This document shows, piece after piece, positions 33,469 to 41,809 of a DNA stretch of 42,297 bases; the first letter of the stretch is position 1; each line of letters starts with the position of its first letter. The translations under genes were made by a program, and so were the position numbers. The stretch spans positions 1 to 42,297 of the forward strand of contig JAJZQR010000007.1 of the NCBI GenBank assembly GCA_021806765.1, given 5' to 3'. A model generated the notes under the pieces. That model did no database searches. It was not told the origin of the DNA and was given only the letters and a program-made list of their open reading frames with translations. Source of the stretch: Chloroflexota bacterium (GTDB lineage: Bacteria; Chloroflexota; UBA6077).

Positions 33469-34653
33469 GTGTCTGATCGCTGGATCCTTCACCTGGACCT
33501 GGATGCCATGTTCGCCGCCGTGGAGGTGCTGCTGGACCCTTCCCTGAAGGGTAAGCCGGTCATCGTCGGGGCCAAGCCAGGAACCAGGGGTGTCGTAGCC
33601 ACCTGTAGCTACGAGGCAAGGGCCTACGGTGTACACAGTGCCATGCCTATAGGGGAAGCCCACGGCCGCTGTCCGGAAGCCGCATTCCTTCCGGTCAGGC
33701 ACACCGTCTACCGCGAGTACTCTCGCAGGGTCTTCGAGATCGTCTGCCGCTACGCAGATCTGGTGCAGCAGATATCCATCGACGAGGCCTTCGTCGACCT
33801 GTCCTCGGTCAAGGATCCGGAGCAAACCGGCCTGGAGATGAAGCAGCGGATTCGGGAGCAGGTAGGGCTGGTGGCCTCGGTGGGCCTGGCCGGCAACAAG
33901 CTCGTGGCCAAGATAGCCACCGATTTCGGGAAGCCCGATGGCTTCGTGGTAGTTCCCCCTGGGCAGGAGGCTTCGTTTCTCGCCCCTATGCCGGTAAACA
34001 GGTTGTGGGGGGTGGGGCCCAAGACGGCTCAGCGCCTGGAAGCGGCGGGCATCAGCACCATCGGGGAGTTGGCGGGGGCGGATGCCGTCACCCTGGCCGG
34101 AATCGTCGGGCCCCACTCGGCTCGCCAGTTGCTCCGGCACGCCAGGGGCCTGGACGACAGCGCGGTGGAGGCCGATCGGGAGACCAAGTCCATCTCGGAC
34201 GAGGTAACCTTCCAGCGGGACGAGAACGATCGTCGGGTGCTGTGGGAGAGGTTGAAGGATCAGGCGGCTGTCTGCGCGGAGCGGCTCCGGGAGCGGGGTC
34301 TGGTGGCTCGCACAGTGACCCTCAAGCTGCGCTTCGCCGATTTCCGCACCGTTACCCGGAGCCTTACCCTGGGGGTTGCCACCGACGAACCCGAGGTCGT
34401 GGCTGAGGCAGGGGCGGCCCTCATGCGGAGTTGGTGGGCGCCGGAGGGCCACCCTCTGCGGCTTCTGGGGTTGAGGGTTTCGCGGCTGGAGCGCAGGCCG
34501 GCATCTCGCCAATTGCCCCTGTTAGCCCAGGATCCTCACCTGATGATGACCGGAGTGCCCACTGTGGCCCAATCCCAGAACCACTTGGAGTCGTGCAGGC
34601 TCAGCCCCAGACAGCCATGGCTGCCGGCGGAGCCGAAGGTCCCCAGCCAGTAG
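33469..34653 (+). CDS. dinB: DNA polymerase IV (Y-family translesion polymerase)
   Basis: A 394-residue error-prone polymerase for lesion bypass. The palm carboxylates are in LDLDAMFAAVE near residue 10 and ISIDEAFVDLS near residue 105. GNKLVAKIATDFGKPDGF, VNRLWGVGPKTAQRLEAAGI (HhH in the thumb) and the little-finger text RLLGLRVSRLE follow. GTG 33469 is chosen for GGAAGGT upstream and the short usual N terminus (MSDRWILHLDLD). The last about 38 residues have no family similarity and lie antisense to the end of the L,D-transpeptidase gene, a 118-base convergent overlap. Confidence 0.92.
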   Translation: MSDRWILHLDLDAMFAAVEVLLDPSLKGKPVIVGAKPGTRGVVATCSYEARAYGVHSAMPIGEAHGRCPEAAFLPVRHTVYREYSRRVFEIVCRYADLVQQISIDEAFVDLSSVKDPEQTGLEMKQRIREQVGLVASVGLAGNKLVAKIATDFGKPDGFVVVPPGQEASFLAPMPVNRLWGVGPKTAQRLEAAGISTIGELAGADAVTLAGIVGPHSARQLLRHARGLDDSAVEADRETKSISDEVTFQRDENDRRVLWERLKDQAAVCAERLRERGLVARTVTLKLRFADFRTVTRSLTLGVATDEPEVVAEAGAALMRSWWAPEGHPLRLLGLRVSRLERRPASRQLPLLAQDPHLMMTGVPTVAQSQNHLESCRLSPRQPWLPAEPKVPSQ

Positions 34654-35783
34654 TTGTAGTGGAGAGACGCCCCTTCGTTAGTGAAGTACTGGGTGTACAG
34701 CACGTGCTGCAGGAAGTACCCACCGGGGCCGTTCCGTGGTATTCCGATGGTTTCGCTGTCCATGGTCTCGTCGGCCACCCGGCGGAGGATCTGGAAGGAT
34801 CCCCTGAGAGTCGGAGTGGCTGCGAAGCCCTTGATGGCCATGGCGGTGTAGACGATCCGGTTCCCCTCGTAGGCCGTCACCAGGGCTGGCTCGCTCAGGT
34901 CCGCGTCGATCCAGCGTCCCGGCGGGGCGTTCTGCACCGGGCGAGGTAGCCTCACTTCAGTTGCGCCGACGAACCGTCCGTCGTCCACGGTGTACCACTC
35001 CGTGCCGTCGGCCGCCAGCACGGCCTCTCGCACCTGGAGAGCGGTGTTGTTGGGAACCTGCTGCGACTCCGTCTCGTCGTCGTGGATCGGCAGACTCCGG
35101 AGGAAGGTCTTGTTCCCCACGGACCGTCCGGGAAGGTTGACCTGCCTGGTCACGGCGGCCCCCTGCGCCTGCACCCAGACGGAGGGCCCGGAGGGCCCCG
35201 CGACGGAGGCGTCCAGGTAGCCTATCTGGTCTTTCTCGGGACTCCATACCTTTAAGCGGTCACCGTTCTGAGGTTCCACCACCAGGAAGCGCCGAAACTG
35301 TGGCACCTTGCCCAGGCTGGGTGCATCGCCCCCTGGCCCCGACCACAGTTCCGTCTCCTGGAAATCGGAGACCCACCAACCCTCGAAGCCCGCGGGGAGC
35401 TTCGGGACTTTGCGTAAGGGTTGGGGCGGGGCGGCAGGATTGACGCCGGGGGAAACGGGTGGGGGAGCACTGGGACCTACCGCAGCCGCGTCGATGTAGG
35501 CGTAGCCGTTGCCGGCCGGGTTGAGCACGTAGAGCCTCGATCCGTTCTGGGGTGCGACTACCTGGAAATAGCTCCATTGGGGTGCCTGTCCGAAGGAAAC
35601 GGCGTTGGAGTCAGGGCCGGACCAGAGTTGCGTTTCCTGGTGGCTTTGAACCCACCACGGCTCGAAGCTCGACACTGACTCCGCAGGCAGATTGACCGCC
35701 AGGGCTACGGTGAGCAGGACGAGGGCCGTCGCCAGAGGAGAGAATGGGACTCGGCGTCGGTGGCCGCCTGGGAATGGTGACAT
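34536..35783 (-). CDS. L,D-transpeptidase (YkuD) with two SH3-like repeats
   Basis: A 415-residue exported protein. N-terminal signal/anchor (about 10-30, ATALVLLTVALAV). Two similar segments follow: EPWWVQSHQETQLWSGPDSN and EGWWVSDFQETELWSGPGGD, each with VVxPQNGxRL and ending in a GPS-rich hinge; these look like SH3-like wall-binding repeats. The C-terminal YkuD domain has GSHGCLGLS with the catalytic Cys near 391 and ends GTPVIIR. The Arg usually after HGC-x is Gly here. The enzyme would form 3-3 cross-links or attach proteins to peptidoglycan. ATG 35783 is preferred, with GGAGGT 10 bases upstream; ATG 35807 is the alternative. Divergent from the C39-like gene. Confidence 0.88.
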   Translation of the reverse strand: MSPFPGGHRRRVPFSPLATALVLLTVALAVNLPAESVSSFEPWWVQSHQETQLWSGPDSNAVSFGQAPQWSYFQVVAPQNGSRLYVLNPAGNGYAYIDAAAVGPSAPPPVSPGVNPAAPPQPLRKVPKLPAGFEGWWVSDFQETELWSGPGGDAPSLGKVPQFRRFLVVEPQNGDRLKVWSPEKDQIGYLDASVAGPSGPSVWVQAQGAAVTRQVNLPGRSVGNKTFLRSLPIHDDETESQQVPNNTALQVREAVLAADGTEWYTVDDGRFVGATEVRLPRPVQNAPPGRWIDADLSEPALVTAYEGNRIVYTAMAIKGFAATPTLRGSFQILRRVADETMDSETIGIPRNGPGGYFLQHVLYTQYFTNEGASLHYNYWLGTFGSAGSHGCLGLSLHDSKWFWDWATVGTPVIIR

Positions 35784-36004
35784 GGCGCCGCTACCTCCGG
35801 TTTGCATCTTGAGGCTTGTTCATCAATATCCATGCCAGTGTGGGCCTCAGCCTGTTCGCGGCTTGGCGTGGTGCTTCCACCCAGCAGCCGCGGGTCGCCC
35901 CCTGACCCGTCGCGTTGGGGGCCGTAGGCAGGATCAGGGACGATTCTACCCTACTGCTGGGGACAATTCACGCTTTGTCGCGATGAGCCGAGCTTCTTTC
36001 TGTG

Positions 36005-36033
36005 TTTACTCGGCTGTCGTGAAGGCGCATAAT
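36005..36033 (+). promoter_or_regulatory. promoter of the C39-like peptidase gene, leaderless
   Basis: TTTACT (36005-36010), a 17-base spacer and CATAAT (36028-36033). The start would fall at about 36040, the A of the ATG itself, which suggests a leaderless message; there is no ribosome site before this ATG. Confidence 0.4.
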
Positions 36034-36039
36034 GGCGGC

Positions 36040-37305
36040 ATGAGTGTTAATCTTCCCCGCTGGCTTCTGCTACTCTTTGTCGGTATAGCCTGCAGTCTCC
36101 TGGTGGTTGTCGTCGTTGTAGCTGGCTGGCCCCTGCTTCACGGGGGATCGCTGCCCTTGCAGACTGTGCAGTTGATGGGGGGCGAGGCCGGGAAGTCGCC
36201 GACGCCATCGCCGGAGAGCCCCCAGGCCCTGGTTGGTCGGGCTACCTGGGGATCCGCTGTTCCCACACCGACTGCGCCCCCCCTTCCCGATTGGGTGCAG
36301 CCACGACGGAAGACTGTGCTCTGGTCTGGGCCTAGCCTTTCGGAGATCATCGCTCAACCGCCAGAGGGATATCCGTTGAGGGTGGAGGGGTTCCAGGACC
36401 AGTGGTTTCGGGTGTACTACGGTGGCGGCCGTGAGGGGCGGGCGGGCGAAGGGTGGGTGGACCAGGACGAGGTGACTCCCACCGGCGCGCCCAAGTGGGT
36501 CGCTACCCGGTGGGAGTCTCCGGTGCGGACTGGGCTCGGTCGTGGCGAAGGGTCCGGAGATCGCCTCCCTGTTGGGGCCGTGCTGGAGCTGTTGGAGGAT
36601 CGGGGAAACGATCTCCGAGTCTTCTACCTGGGGGATGGGCGGAGCGACCCCGTGGAGGGGTGGGTGAAGGTGCCGGATCTCGGAGCCGCAGGGACTATGC
36701 TGTCCGCCGAAGGGCGGGGCTTAAGGCTGCTGAGTCGCTCCGAAGTGGCCGCCCTGCGAGCGGGAGACGGGAAGTGGATGAAGGTCCCCTTCCGGACCCA
36801 GTTGGATGGAAGCGCCGCGGCCTCCGCGAACTGTGGGCCGGCTAGCGTGGGGATGGTATTGGGCTTCTTTCAAAAACCCGTGCCCACCGAGGAGTTGAGA
36901 TCCGTGGCGAACCGTCTTCAGGGCACATATGGGCCCGATGCCGGCTTCGGCATCGAGTACCTGGATGCCCTGGCCGAGCAGTTTGGCTTGAAGAGTCAAG
37001 ATCTCTATGCCGCTGGTAGGGCCTTCAAGCGATGGGACCTGGAGGGTCTCAGGGCGCATCTGGCTCGGGGGCATCTGGTGATACCTGAACTACGCTTCAG
37101 ACTGATGCCTGGCCGCAGTGGGTCCGATTCTTGGGACGATCACTACGTGGTGATCACGGGAATGCAGGGGGACGACTTCATCTATAACGACTCGGTGGAT
37201 TCCGATGGCCCCGGCTACGGCCGGGTAATGAACTCGGAGGCCCTCCTTCGGGCGTGGGGAGGATCAGACTACCCTTTTGCTGCCTTTGCCCTGTCCAAGC
37301 CCTAA
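36040..37305 (+). CDS. exported C39-like cysteine peptidase with SH3-like region
   Basis: A 421-residue protein. A single N-terminal membrane anchor (residues 7-30), a Pro/Thr/Ser linker, then an SH3-like region containing KTVLWSGPSLSE and GEGWVDQDE. The last 160 residues form a C39/papain-like domain: Cys 265 in ANCGPASVGMVLGFF, His 368 in WDDHYVVITG and Asn/Asp 383-384 in IYNDSVDSDGPG, a plausible triad. Substrate unknown; a wall or secreted peptide is likely from its location. The WSGP motif is shared with the divergent L,D-transpeptidase. ATG 36040 is the last start before the anchor; ATG 35986 is in frame but lies upstream of the promoter -10. Confidence 0.8.
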   Translation: MSVNLPRWLLLLFVGIACSLLVVVVVVAGWPLLHGGSLPLQTVQLMGGEAGKSPTPSPESPQALVGRATWGSAVPTPTAPPLPDWVQPRRKTVLWSGPSLSEIIAQPPEGYPLRVEGFQDQWFRVYYGGGREGRAGEGWVDQDEVTPTGAPKWVATRWESPVRTGLGRGEGSGDRLPVGAVLELLEDRGNDLRVFYLGDGRSDPVEGWVKVPDLGAAGTMLSAEGRGLRLLSRSEVAALRAGDGKWMKVPFRTQLDGSAAASANCGPASVGMVLGFFQKPVPTEELRSVANRLQGTYGPDAGFGIEYLDALAEQFGLKSQDLYAAGRAFKRWDLEGLRAHLARGHLVIPELRFRLMPGRSGSDSWDDHYVVITGMQGDDFIYNDSVDSDGPGYGRVMNSEALLRAWGGSDYPFAAFALSKP

Positions 37306-37452
37306 TGGGTCAGTTTGTGCTGTTCGAGGAGGCTGACAGCGGGTATACTGGCATCGGATGTATGGCCTGACGGCGTAAGGTCTCCTCGTTCGGGCGCTGG
37401 CTGGGGTAACGGAAGGGGATCTCCAGCGTTGTAGGAGTACAGGAACTGGCCA

Positions 37453-37815
37453 ATGCTGGGTAGGGTGGGCACCGGTTTTCGGGTGTGGAGGATGGCGCGG
37501 CTGGTCTGGCCGTTGCTGAGGGATCCACGGGTCCCGTTTCCCATCAAGTTGGTGCCCCCAGCAGCGCTGCTCTACCTCTTCTTTCCGGTGGACCTGGTGC
37601 CGGATTTCTTCCCTGCTCTGGGGCAACTGGATGACCTCACCGTCCTGTTTCTGTCGCTGCTACTGTTCGTCCGGCTTTGTCCAGAGGAGGTAGTGAGGGA
37701 GCATGTGAGGCCGACGACGCCTCGGCAGCGAAAGGGGCGGACGGGAACGGGCGGCTCAGGAGGGGTGATCGACGGAGAGTACGAGGTCCTGGATCAGGAC
37801 GCGGTTCTTCGTTGA
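37453..37815 (+). CDS. YkvA-like DUF1232 membrane protein
   Basis: A 120-residue protein with the DUF1232 signature LLYLFFPVDLVPDFFPALGQLDDLTVL in the middle, in a hydrophobic hairpin. Role unknown; these proteins are small membrane-associated factors found in many bacteria. The C-terminal 40 residues are basic, then acidic, and probably disordered. ATG 37453 has AGGA 8 bases before it. It stands 150 bp after the C39-like gene on the same strand. Confidence 0.85.
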   Translation: MLGRVGTGFRVWRMARLVWPLLRDPRVPFPIKLVPPAALLYLFFPVDLVPDFFPALGQLDDLTVLFLSLLLFVRLCPEEVVREHVRPTTPRQRKGRTGTGGSGGVIDGEYEVLDQDAVLR

Positions 37816-37841
37816 CGAAGCTGTCCTCGACGCTGTATGAT
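37812..37841 (+). promoter_or_regulatory. promoter for the small Cys-rich protein
   Basis: TTGACG (37812-37817), an 18-base spacer and TATGAT (37836-37841), with the start near 37848. It overlaps the last codon of the DUF1232 gene. Confidence 0.6.
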
Positions 37842-37882
37842 GACATGACAAATTTCCAATAGACCTCAGGAGGAGATTCCGT

Positions 37883-38086
37883 ATGCCCGCAATCAAGTGC
37901 CTGACGTGCCAATACCTCGAGATGCTGAATGGCACAGGGAAGAGCCGCTGCAGCCTCGGAAGATTCGACCGTCCCACCCGTGGAGGCGGTGCTTATAAAG
38001 GGAGCTACTCCATCACGAGCCTCGCGATGGGCACCCCATTTCTTCGTCAGATCGCGGACAAGTGTTCTGAACACGCCCCTCGATAG
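37883..38086 (+). CDS. small Cys-containing protein, function unknown
   Basis: A 67-residue protein with CLTCQYLEM near the N terminus, one Cys in SRCSLG and one in DKCSEHAP at the end, so four Cys in a CxxC...C...C pattern that could bind zinc or iron-sulfur. The middle is Gly/Ser/Tyr-rich. There is an excellent ribosome site (AGGAGGAG) and a good promoter 35 bases upstream, which suggests strong expression. I do not recognise the family. Confidence 0.65.
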   Translation: MPAIKCLTCQYLEMLNGTGKSRCSLGRFDRPTRGGGAYKGSYSITSLAMGTPFLRQIADKCSEHAPR

Positions 38087-38720
38087 TCCGCAGGCTATCC
38101 AGTTGGGCTCGGGTTGGAGGGGTGCTGGACCACGGCAGATCGCCGATCGGTGCTCGAGAACAGCATAGGTCGGGTGCCGTACCAGGTTTCCCAATCGCCG
38201 GCGAAAACACCTAGCTTGAAGAGGGTTCTGAAGAACAGGGCGGCCATTTCGCTCTCGTGGATACTCTCTCGTCCCTTGATGTCTACAGATGGCAAGCTCT
38301 CTCGACCTCCCTCCAGTCAGAGTAGGTGGCTCCGCGCTACGAGGAGGGTCTTGTGCGAGGTTCCTGGTGGATCTTGCTCGTAGCGCATCGGGCCCGGCCT
38401 TCCCAATCGTCTGGGCGGGCCAATGAAACCTCGGCAAGATCTGTACCGAGGTTGAAGTTGCTAGACGTCCAGGGAGAATTTCTCTCGCAGGCGAACCCGC
38501 AGTTGAGTCTCGTGCAGTTGCTCCTGGCCGAGGATTTCGATCCACAGGCAAGGGAGCGCGGTTGGGATGGGCCTCTGAGGAATGGGAAAAGGCTCCTCAA
38601 CGTGCTATACTGCTGGCCACGGGGGATGAATTGCCGGGTGGAACGCGAGCGTTGTGCCCTGTCCGGTCTGTAGGGGCGTTATCTCCACAGCTATCCTGAC
38701 GTCGGATTGCGGAGGAGCCT
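38087..38720. other. 634-base stretch without a clear gene
   Basis: No confident gene. The minus frame 38095-38295 (TTG start, GGAGGGAGG about 11 bases upstream) encodes 66 residues with EMAALFFRTLFKLGVFAGDWETWYGTR, which looks protein-like and may be a small gene or the tail of a lost one. An extended -10 TGCTATACT (38603-38611, plus) lies 110 bases before the SNARE-associated gene and may be its promoter. Confidence 0.35.
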
Positions 38721-39290
38721 ATGCTCTTCGCCGATCACGCCAGGCTCATGAGCACGGCCCGGAAGATGGCCATCGTCGTCGGGTTGTTGCTCATGTTGGT
38801 CTTCGTGGGCTGGTACCTCGTGTACAGGCCCGATCCTGCCTCCCTTGCTGCCCTCGGCTATCCGGGTGTCGCCATCGCCATGTTTCTCACCTCGAGTACT
38901 ATCTTCTTGCCGGCCCCGGGCTTTGCCGCCGTCCTCTGGGCTGGCGCAGTCTGGGATCCGCTGTGGGTGGGGATCGTCGCGGGTCTGGGGGCGGCTACTG
39001 GCGAACTGTCGGGGTACTTCGTGGGGGCTGGTGGAAACGCCTTGCTGGATCTGAAAGAGAGCAAGGGGTGGGTCGAAGCTCACCGGCTGTTCAAACGGTT
39101 CGGTCTGTGGGCGATCCTAGCCCTGGCGATCGTACCCAATCCGGTGTTCGATGCCGTGGGGGTTGTGGCCGGCTCCCTGTCCTACTCAGTGGGCCGCTTC
39201 TGGCTGGCCTGCCTGGTGGGCAAGACCGTCAAGTTCCTCGCTATGGCCTACCTGGCCGATTCTGCCCTCGGGTGGTGGCTGGCCCGATAG
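38721..39290 (+). CDS. TVP38/TMEM64-like (SNARE-associated, DedA superfamily) membrane protein
   Basis: A 189-residue membrane protein with about five segments. The VTT-type core is visible: FLTSSTIFLPAPGFAAVLWAG, GLGAATGELSGYFVGAGGN and ALAIVPNPVFDAVGVVAGSL. DedA-superfamily proteins are lipid flippases or transporters (undecaprenyl phosphate, phospholipids) driven by the proton gradient. GGAGGAG lies just before ATG 38721. It converges on another DedA-superfamily gene. Confidence 0.85.
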   Translation: MLFADHARLMSTARKMAIVVGLLLMLVFVGWYLVYRPDPASLAALGYPGVAIAMFLTSSTIFLPAPGFAAVLWAGAVWDPLWVGIVAGLGAATGELSGYFVGAGGNALLDLKESKGWVEAHRLFKRFGLWAILALAIVPNPVFDAVGVVAGSLSYSVGRFWLACLVGKTVKFLAMAYLADSALGWWLAR

Positions 39291-39304
39291 CATCCCTCCG
39301 GCGC

Positions 39305-39985
39305 TTACTGCTGGTTGGACCCGGAAGCTCCGGCTATCTCCGAGATCCTGTCCTCCCCGGGGTGCCGCTTCCTTCGTCGGTGGCGGTAGAAGCCCAAGGC
39401 CGCGACCAGCAACGCCACCGCAACGACCAGGTAGAGGGCTGGGCTGTGGAACTGCCGGGTGATGGGAATGAGCTTGGTACCGAAGAAGTAGCCTAGCGTG
39501 AGCCAGAGGCCGCTCCAGATCAGCGCCGAGAGGGTTGTGAAGAAGAGAAACTGATGGAAGGGGATCTCGAAGAGCCCTGACATGATGGAGGTGGGGGTTC
39601 TGAGGCCAGGAGTAAGCCTTCCAATCAAGACCATGACCGGACCGCGCAAGTGAATCCACCGCTCAACCTTCTTGAGCTTCTCCTCGTCGAGATGGATGAA
39701 CCTTCCATACTTGAACAGAAGGGTGTGGCCCAGCCTCCGAGAGAGGAGATAGAGGATGGTGGATCCCAATTGGACGGCCAGAGTGACGGCGAGGGCCGCC
39801 TCCAGCACGCCCATCTCCCCCTGGGAAGCCCGATAGCCGGCGAACATGATGACTACGTCGCCCGGCATCGGCAGAGGAACCCCTGCCTCTTCAACCAACA
39901 GAAGCAGGAAGAGGGCCTTTTCGTCGTTGTGGCGGACGAGCAGATAGAGCCAGTGAAACCAGCTGCCTAGTTGATCCAGCGGCAA
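39305..39985 (-). CDS. DedA-family membrane protein
   Basis: A 226-residue membrane protein. Typical DedA text: LLLVEEAGVPLPMPGDVVIMFAGY, the amphipathic FIHLDEEKLKKVERWIHLRGP and VLIGRLTPGLRTPTSIMSGL with the conserved Arg residues. The last 30 residues are polar. TTG 39985 is the only start that keeps the conserved N terminus. It begins 11 bases after the pyrE stop on the same strand, so the two form an operon. The family includes undecaprenyl-phosphate recyclers. Confidence 0.88.
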   Translation of the reverse strand: MPLDQLGSWFHWLYLLVRHNDEKALFLLLLVEEAGVPLPMPGDVVIMFAGYRASQGEMGVLEAALAVTLAVQLGSTILYLLSRRLGHTLLFKYGRFIHLDEEKLKKVERWIHLRGPVMVLIGRLTPGLRTPTSIMSGLFEIPFHQFLFFTTLSALIWSGLWLTLGYFFGTKLIPITRQFHSPALYLVVAVALLVAALGFYRHRRRKRHPGEDRISEIAGASGSNQQ

Positions 39986-39996
39986 GTTGTGAGGGC

Positions 39997-40572
39997 CTAC
40001 TCTTTCTGCAGGTAGCTTTCCAGTTCACCACGAGTGAAGAGCGACCTGAACTGGAACCCGGCGGCTTCCACGTTCTCGCGAGCCCCCTCCTCTCGATCCA
40101 CGATGCCGAGGATGAAGAGGACTTCCATGCCCAGGGATCGGAGTTTCTCGGCCGAGGCGATGGCCTGGGTACCGGTGGTCATGACGTCTTCGATGACCAC
40201 GACCTTTTCGCCGGGGTGGATCTCCCCTTCTATCGCTTTCTGGGTGCCGTACTCCTTGGTAATCTTCTTCACGATGACAAAGGGGAGATTGGTCTCCAGG
40301 GATGCTGCAGTGGCCAGCGCCACCGCTCCCAACTCTGGACCCGCTATGCGGTCCGTGCCTGCCGGTATCTGTTGGGCTAGCAGCTTGCTGAGGGGACGCA
40401 GGATCTGAGGCTTCGTCTCGAAGAGGTACTTGTCGAAGTAGTACCGGCTTCTTCGTCCCGAGCTGAGGACGAAGTCTCCCACCAGGTAAGCGTGCCGGAC
40501 CAGGTCACGGGCCACCTGCTCCCGAATCTGGGAGATCTCCCGATCCAGATCGCTCTCTCCTACCGTCCCCAT
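39997..40572 (-). CDS. pyrE: orotate phosphoribosyltransferase
   Basis: A 191-residue type I phosphoribosyltransferase of pyrimidine synthesis, joining orotate and PRPP to give OMP. The PRPP-binding loop reads VVVIEDVMTTGTQAI, and FVLSSGRRSRYYFDKY and GPELGAVALATA mark the orotate side. GGAGGAAGG precedes ATG 40572. No other pyr genes are in the window. The DedA gene follows at 11 bases. Confidence 0.94.
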   Translation of the reverse strand: MGTVGESDLDREISQIREQVARDLVRHAYLVGDFVLSSGRRSRYYFDKYLFETKPQILRPLSKLLAQQIPAGTDRIAGPELGAVALATAASLETNLPFVIVKKITKEYGTQKAIEGEIHPGEKVVVIEDVMTTGTQAIASAEKLRSLGMEVLFILGIVDREEGARENVEAAGFQFRSLFTRGELESYLQKE

Positions 40573-40752
40573 TCCTTCCTCCCAAAGTACCTCTACTGGT
40601 TATAGACTATTCTACCATAGCACAGAGCCCTGGACGAACCCGGATATAATCTTGAGGATTGTAGCTGCTGTCAGGGAGTGCTGGCCGCGTTGGAGGTCGA
40701 ACGGGCGTTGCCTGCGACTTCTGGATCGGGCCGGCCGCGGAGGTGAGAGACC

Positions 40753-41745
40753 GTGAAGGATGACTCTATCCTGGACGTGCCCGGTCTTAGAGTCGGCCAC
40801 CACACCGACCTGCAGGCGGCCACCGGGTGTACGGTGGTGCTGTGCGACCGGCCGATGGTGGGGGGATGCCTGGTTGCGGGAGCCGCTCCCGGCTCTCGGG
40901 AGACGGCGTTGTTGGACTCCACCTGCCTGGTGGAAGTGGTGCACGCGGTGCTGTTGGGGGGAGGAAGTGCCTTCGGGTTGGATGCAGCGGCCGGCGTCAT
41001 GCGCTACCTGGAAGAGAACGGATGTGGCTTCGACATGCAGGTGGCACGAGTGCCTATCGTGCCCGCGGCCATTCTCTTCGACCTGGCGGTGGGAGATCCG
41101 AAGGTCCGGCCGGGGCCCGAAGAGGGGTACAGGGCCTGCCAGGCTGCCGCGGCAGATTCTGTTCAGCAGGGAAACGTTGGGGCTGGCACCGGGGCTACTG
41201 TGGGCAAGGCGCTTGGGCCGGGCTACGCGATGAAGGGTGGTCTGGGAAGCGCCAGCGTCCGGCTGGCGAGCGGCATCGTGGTCGGTGCCCTGGCGGCGGT
41301 GAACTGCGCCGGGGACGTGGTGGACCCTGCCAGCGGGGCAATCGTGGCTGGCGCGCGTCACCCCGGCGGACAGGGGTTCTTGGATACGGCTCGCTGGCTC
41401 CGGGGTGGCGGCGGCGCCCTGGCCGTTGGCGGCGCCAACACGACCATAGCCGTGGTGGCTACCGACGCTCGCCTGACCAAGAGCCACGCCAACCGGCTGG
41501 CGCACCTGGCCTACCAGGGGACGGCCGGGTCCATTCGTCCCATCACCATGTTCGACGGGGATACCATCTTCGCTCTGGCATCGGCACAGCCCGAGGCAAG
41601 AGAGGAGGATCTCAGCATCCTGGGAGCGGCAGCCGCCGAGGCGCTGGCCCAGGCGATCCTGCGGGGAGTGACGGCGGCTGAGAGTCTCCTCGGCTACCCC
41701 GCGGCACGGGATCTCGCGAAGGGACGAGTGATGAGTGATGAGTGA
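40753..41745 (+). CDS. S58 (DmpA/P1-like) self-processing aminopeptidase
   Basis: A 330-residue N-terminal-nucleophile hydrolase. LDVPGLRVGHHTD, LLGGGSAFGLDAAAGVMRYL, NVGAGTGATVGK, MKGGLGSAS and GGANTTIAVVATDARL are family marks. Self-cleavage would occur before a Thr at 230-231 in GANTT, freeing the nucleophile; DmpA itself uses Ser. Members hydrolyse beta- or D-amino-acid peptides. GTG 40753 has GGAGGTGAG upstream. The stop codon lies in a GAGTGAT heptamer tract, so the last residues (VMSDE) are repeat-derived. Confidence 0.9.
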   Translation: MKDDSILDVPGLRVGHHTDLQAATGCTVVLCDRPMVGGCLVAGAAPGSRETALLDSTCLVEVVHAVLLGGGSAFGLDAAAGVMRYLEENGCGFDMQVARVPIVPAAILFDLAVGDPKVRPGPEEGYRACQAAAADSVQQGNVGAGTGATVGKALGPGYAMKGGLGSASVRLASGIVVGALAAVNCAGDVVDPASGAIVAGARHPGGQGFLDTARWLRGGGGALAVGGANTTIAVVATDARLTKSHANRLAHLAYQGTAGSIRPITMFDGDTIFALASAQPEAREEDLSILGAAAAEALAQAILRGVTAAESLLGYPAARDLAKGRVMSDE

Positions 41746-41809
41746 TGAGTCATCGAAGTCGCAATGCGGTTCCTGGCACTCGGCACTCGGGACTCAGGAC
41801 TCAGCACTC
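41726..41809. repeat. two degenerate heptamer tracts of the NNNACTC family
   Basis: 41726-41753 holds GAGTGAT three times and GAGTCAT once. 41775-41809 holds five copies: GGCACTC, GGCACTC, GGGACTC, AGGACTC, AGCACTC. GAGTGAT is the complement of ATCACTC, so both tracts belong to one family with the helicase tract (AGCACTC). The first contains the stop codon of the S58 gene, the second the stop of the small minus-strand frame. Confidence 0.85.

Noticed and set aside
33316..34512. A 398-residue minus frame opposite dinB
   Set aside because: DinB motifs are clear on the plus strand; the antisense frame shows no family text.
41726..41809. CRISPR-like repeats
   Set aside because: The repeat unit is 7 bases with no unique spacers; it is a tandem heptamer tract.
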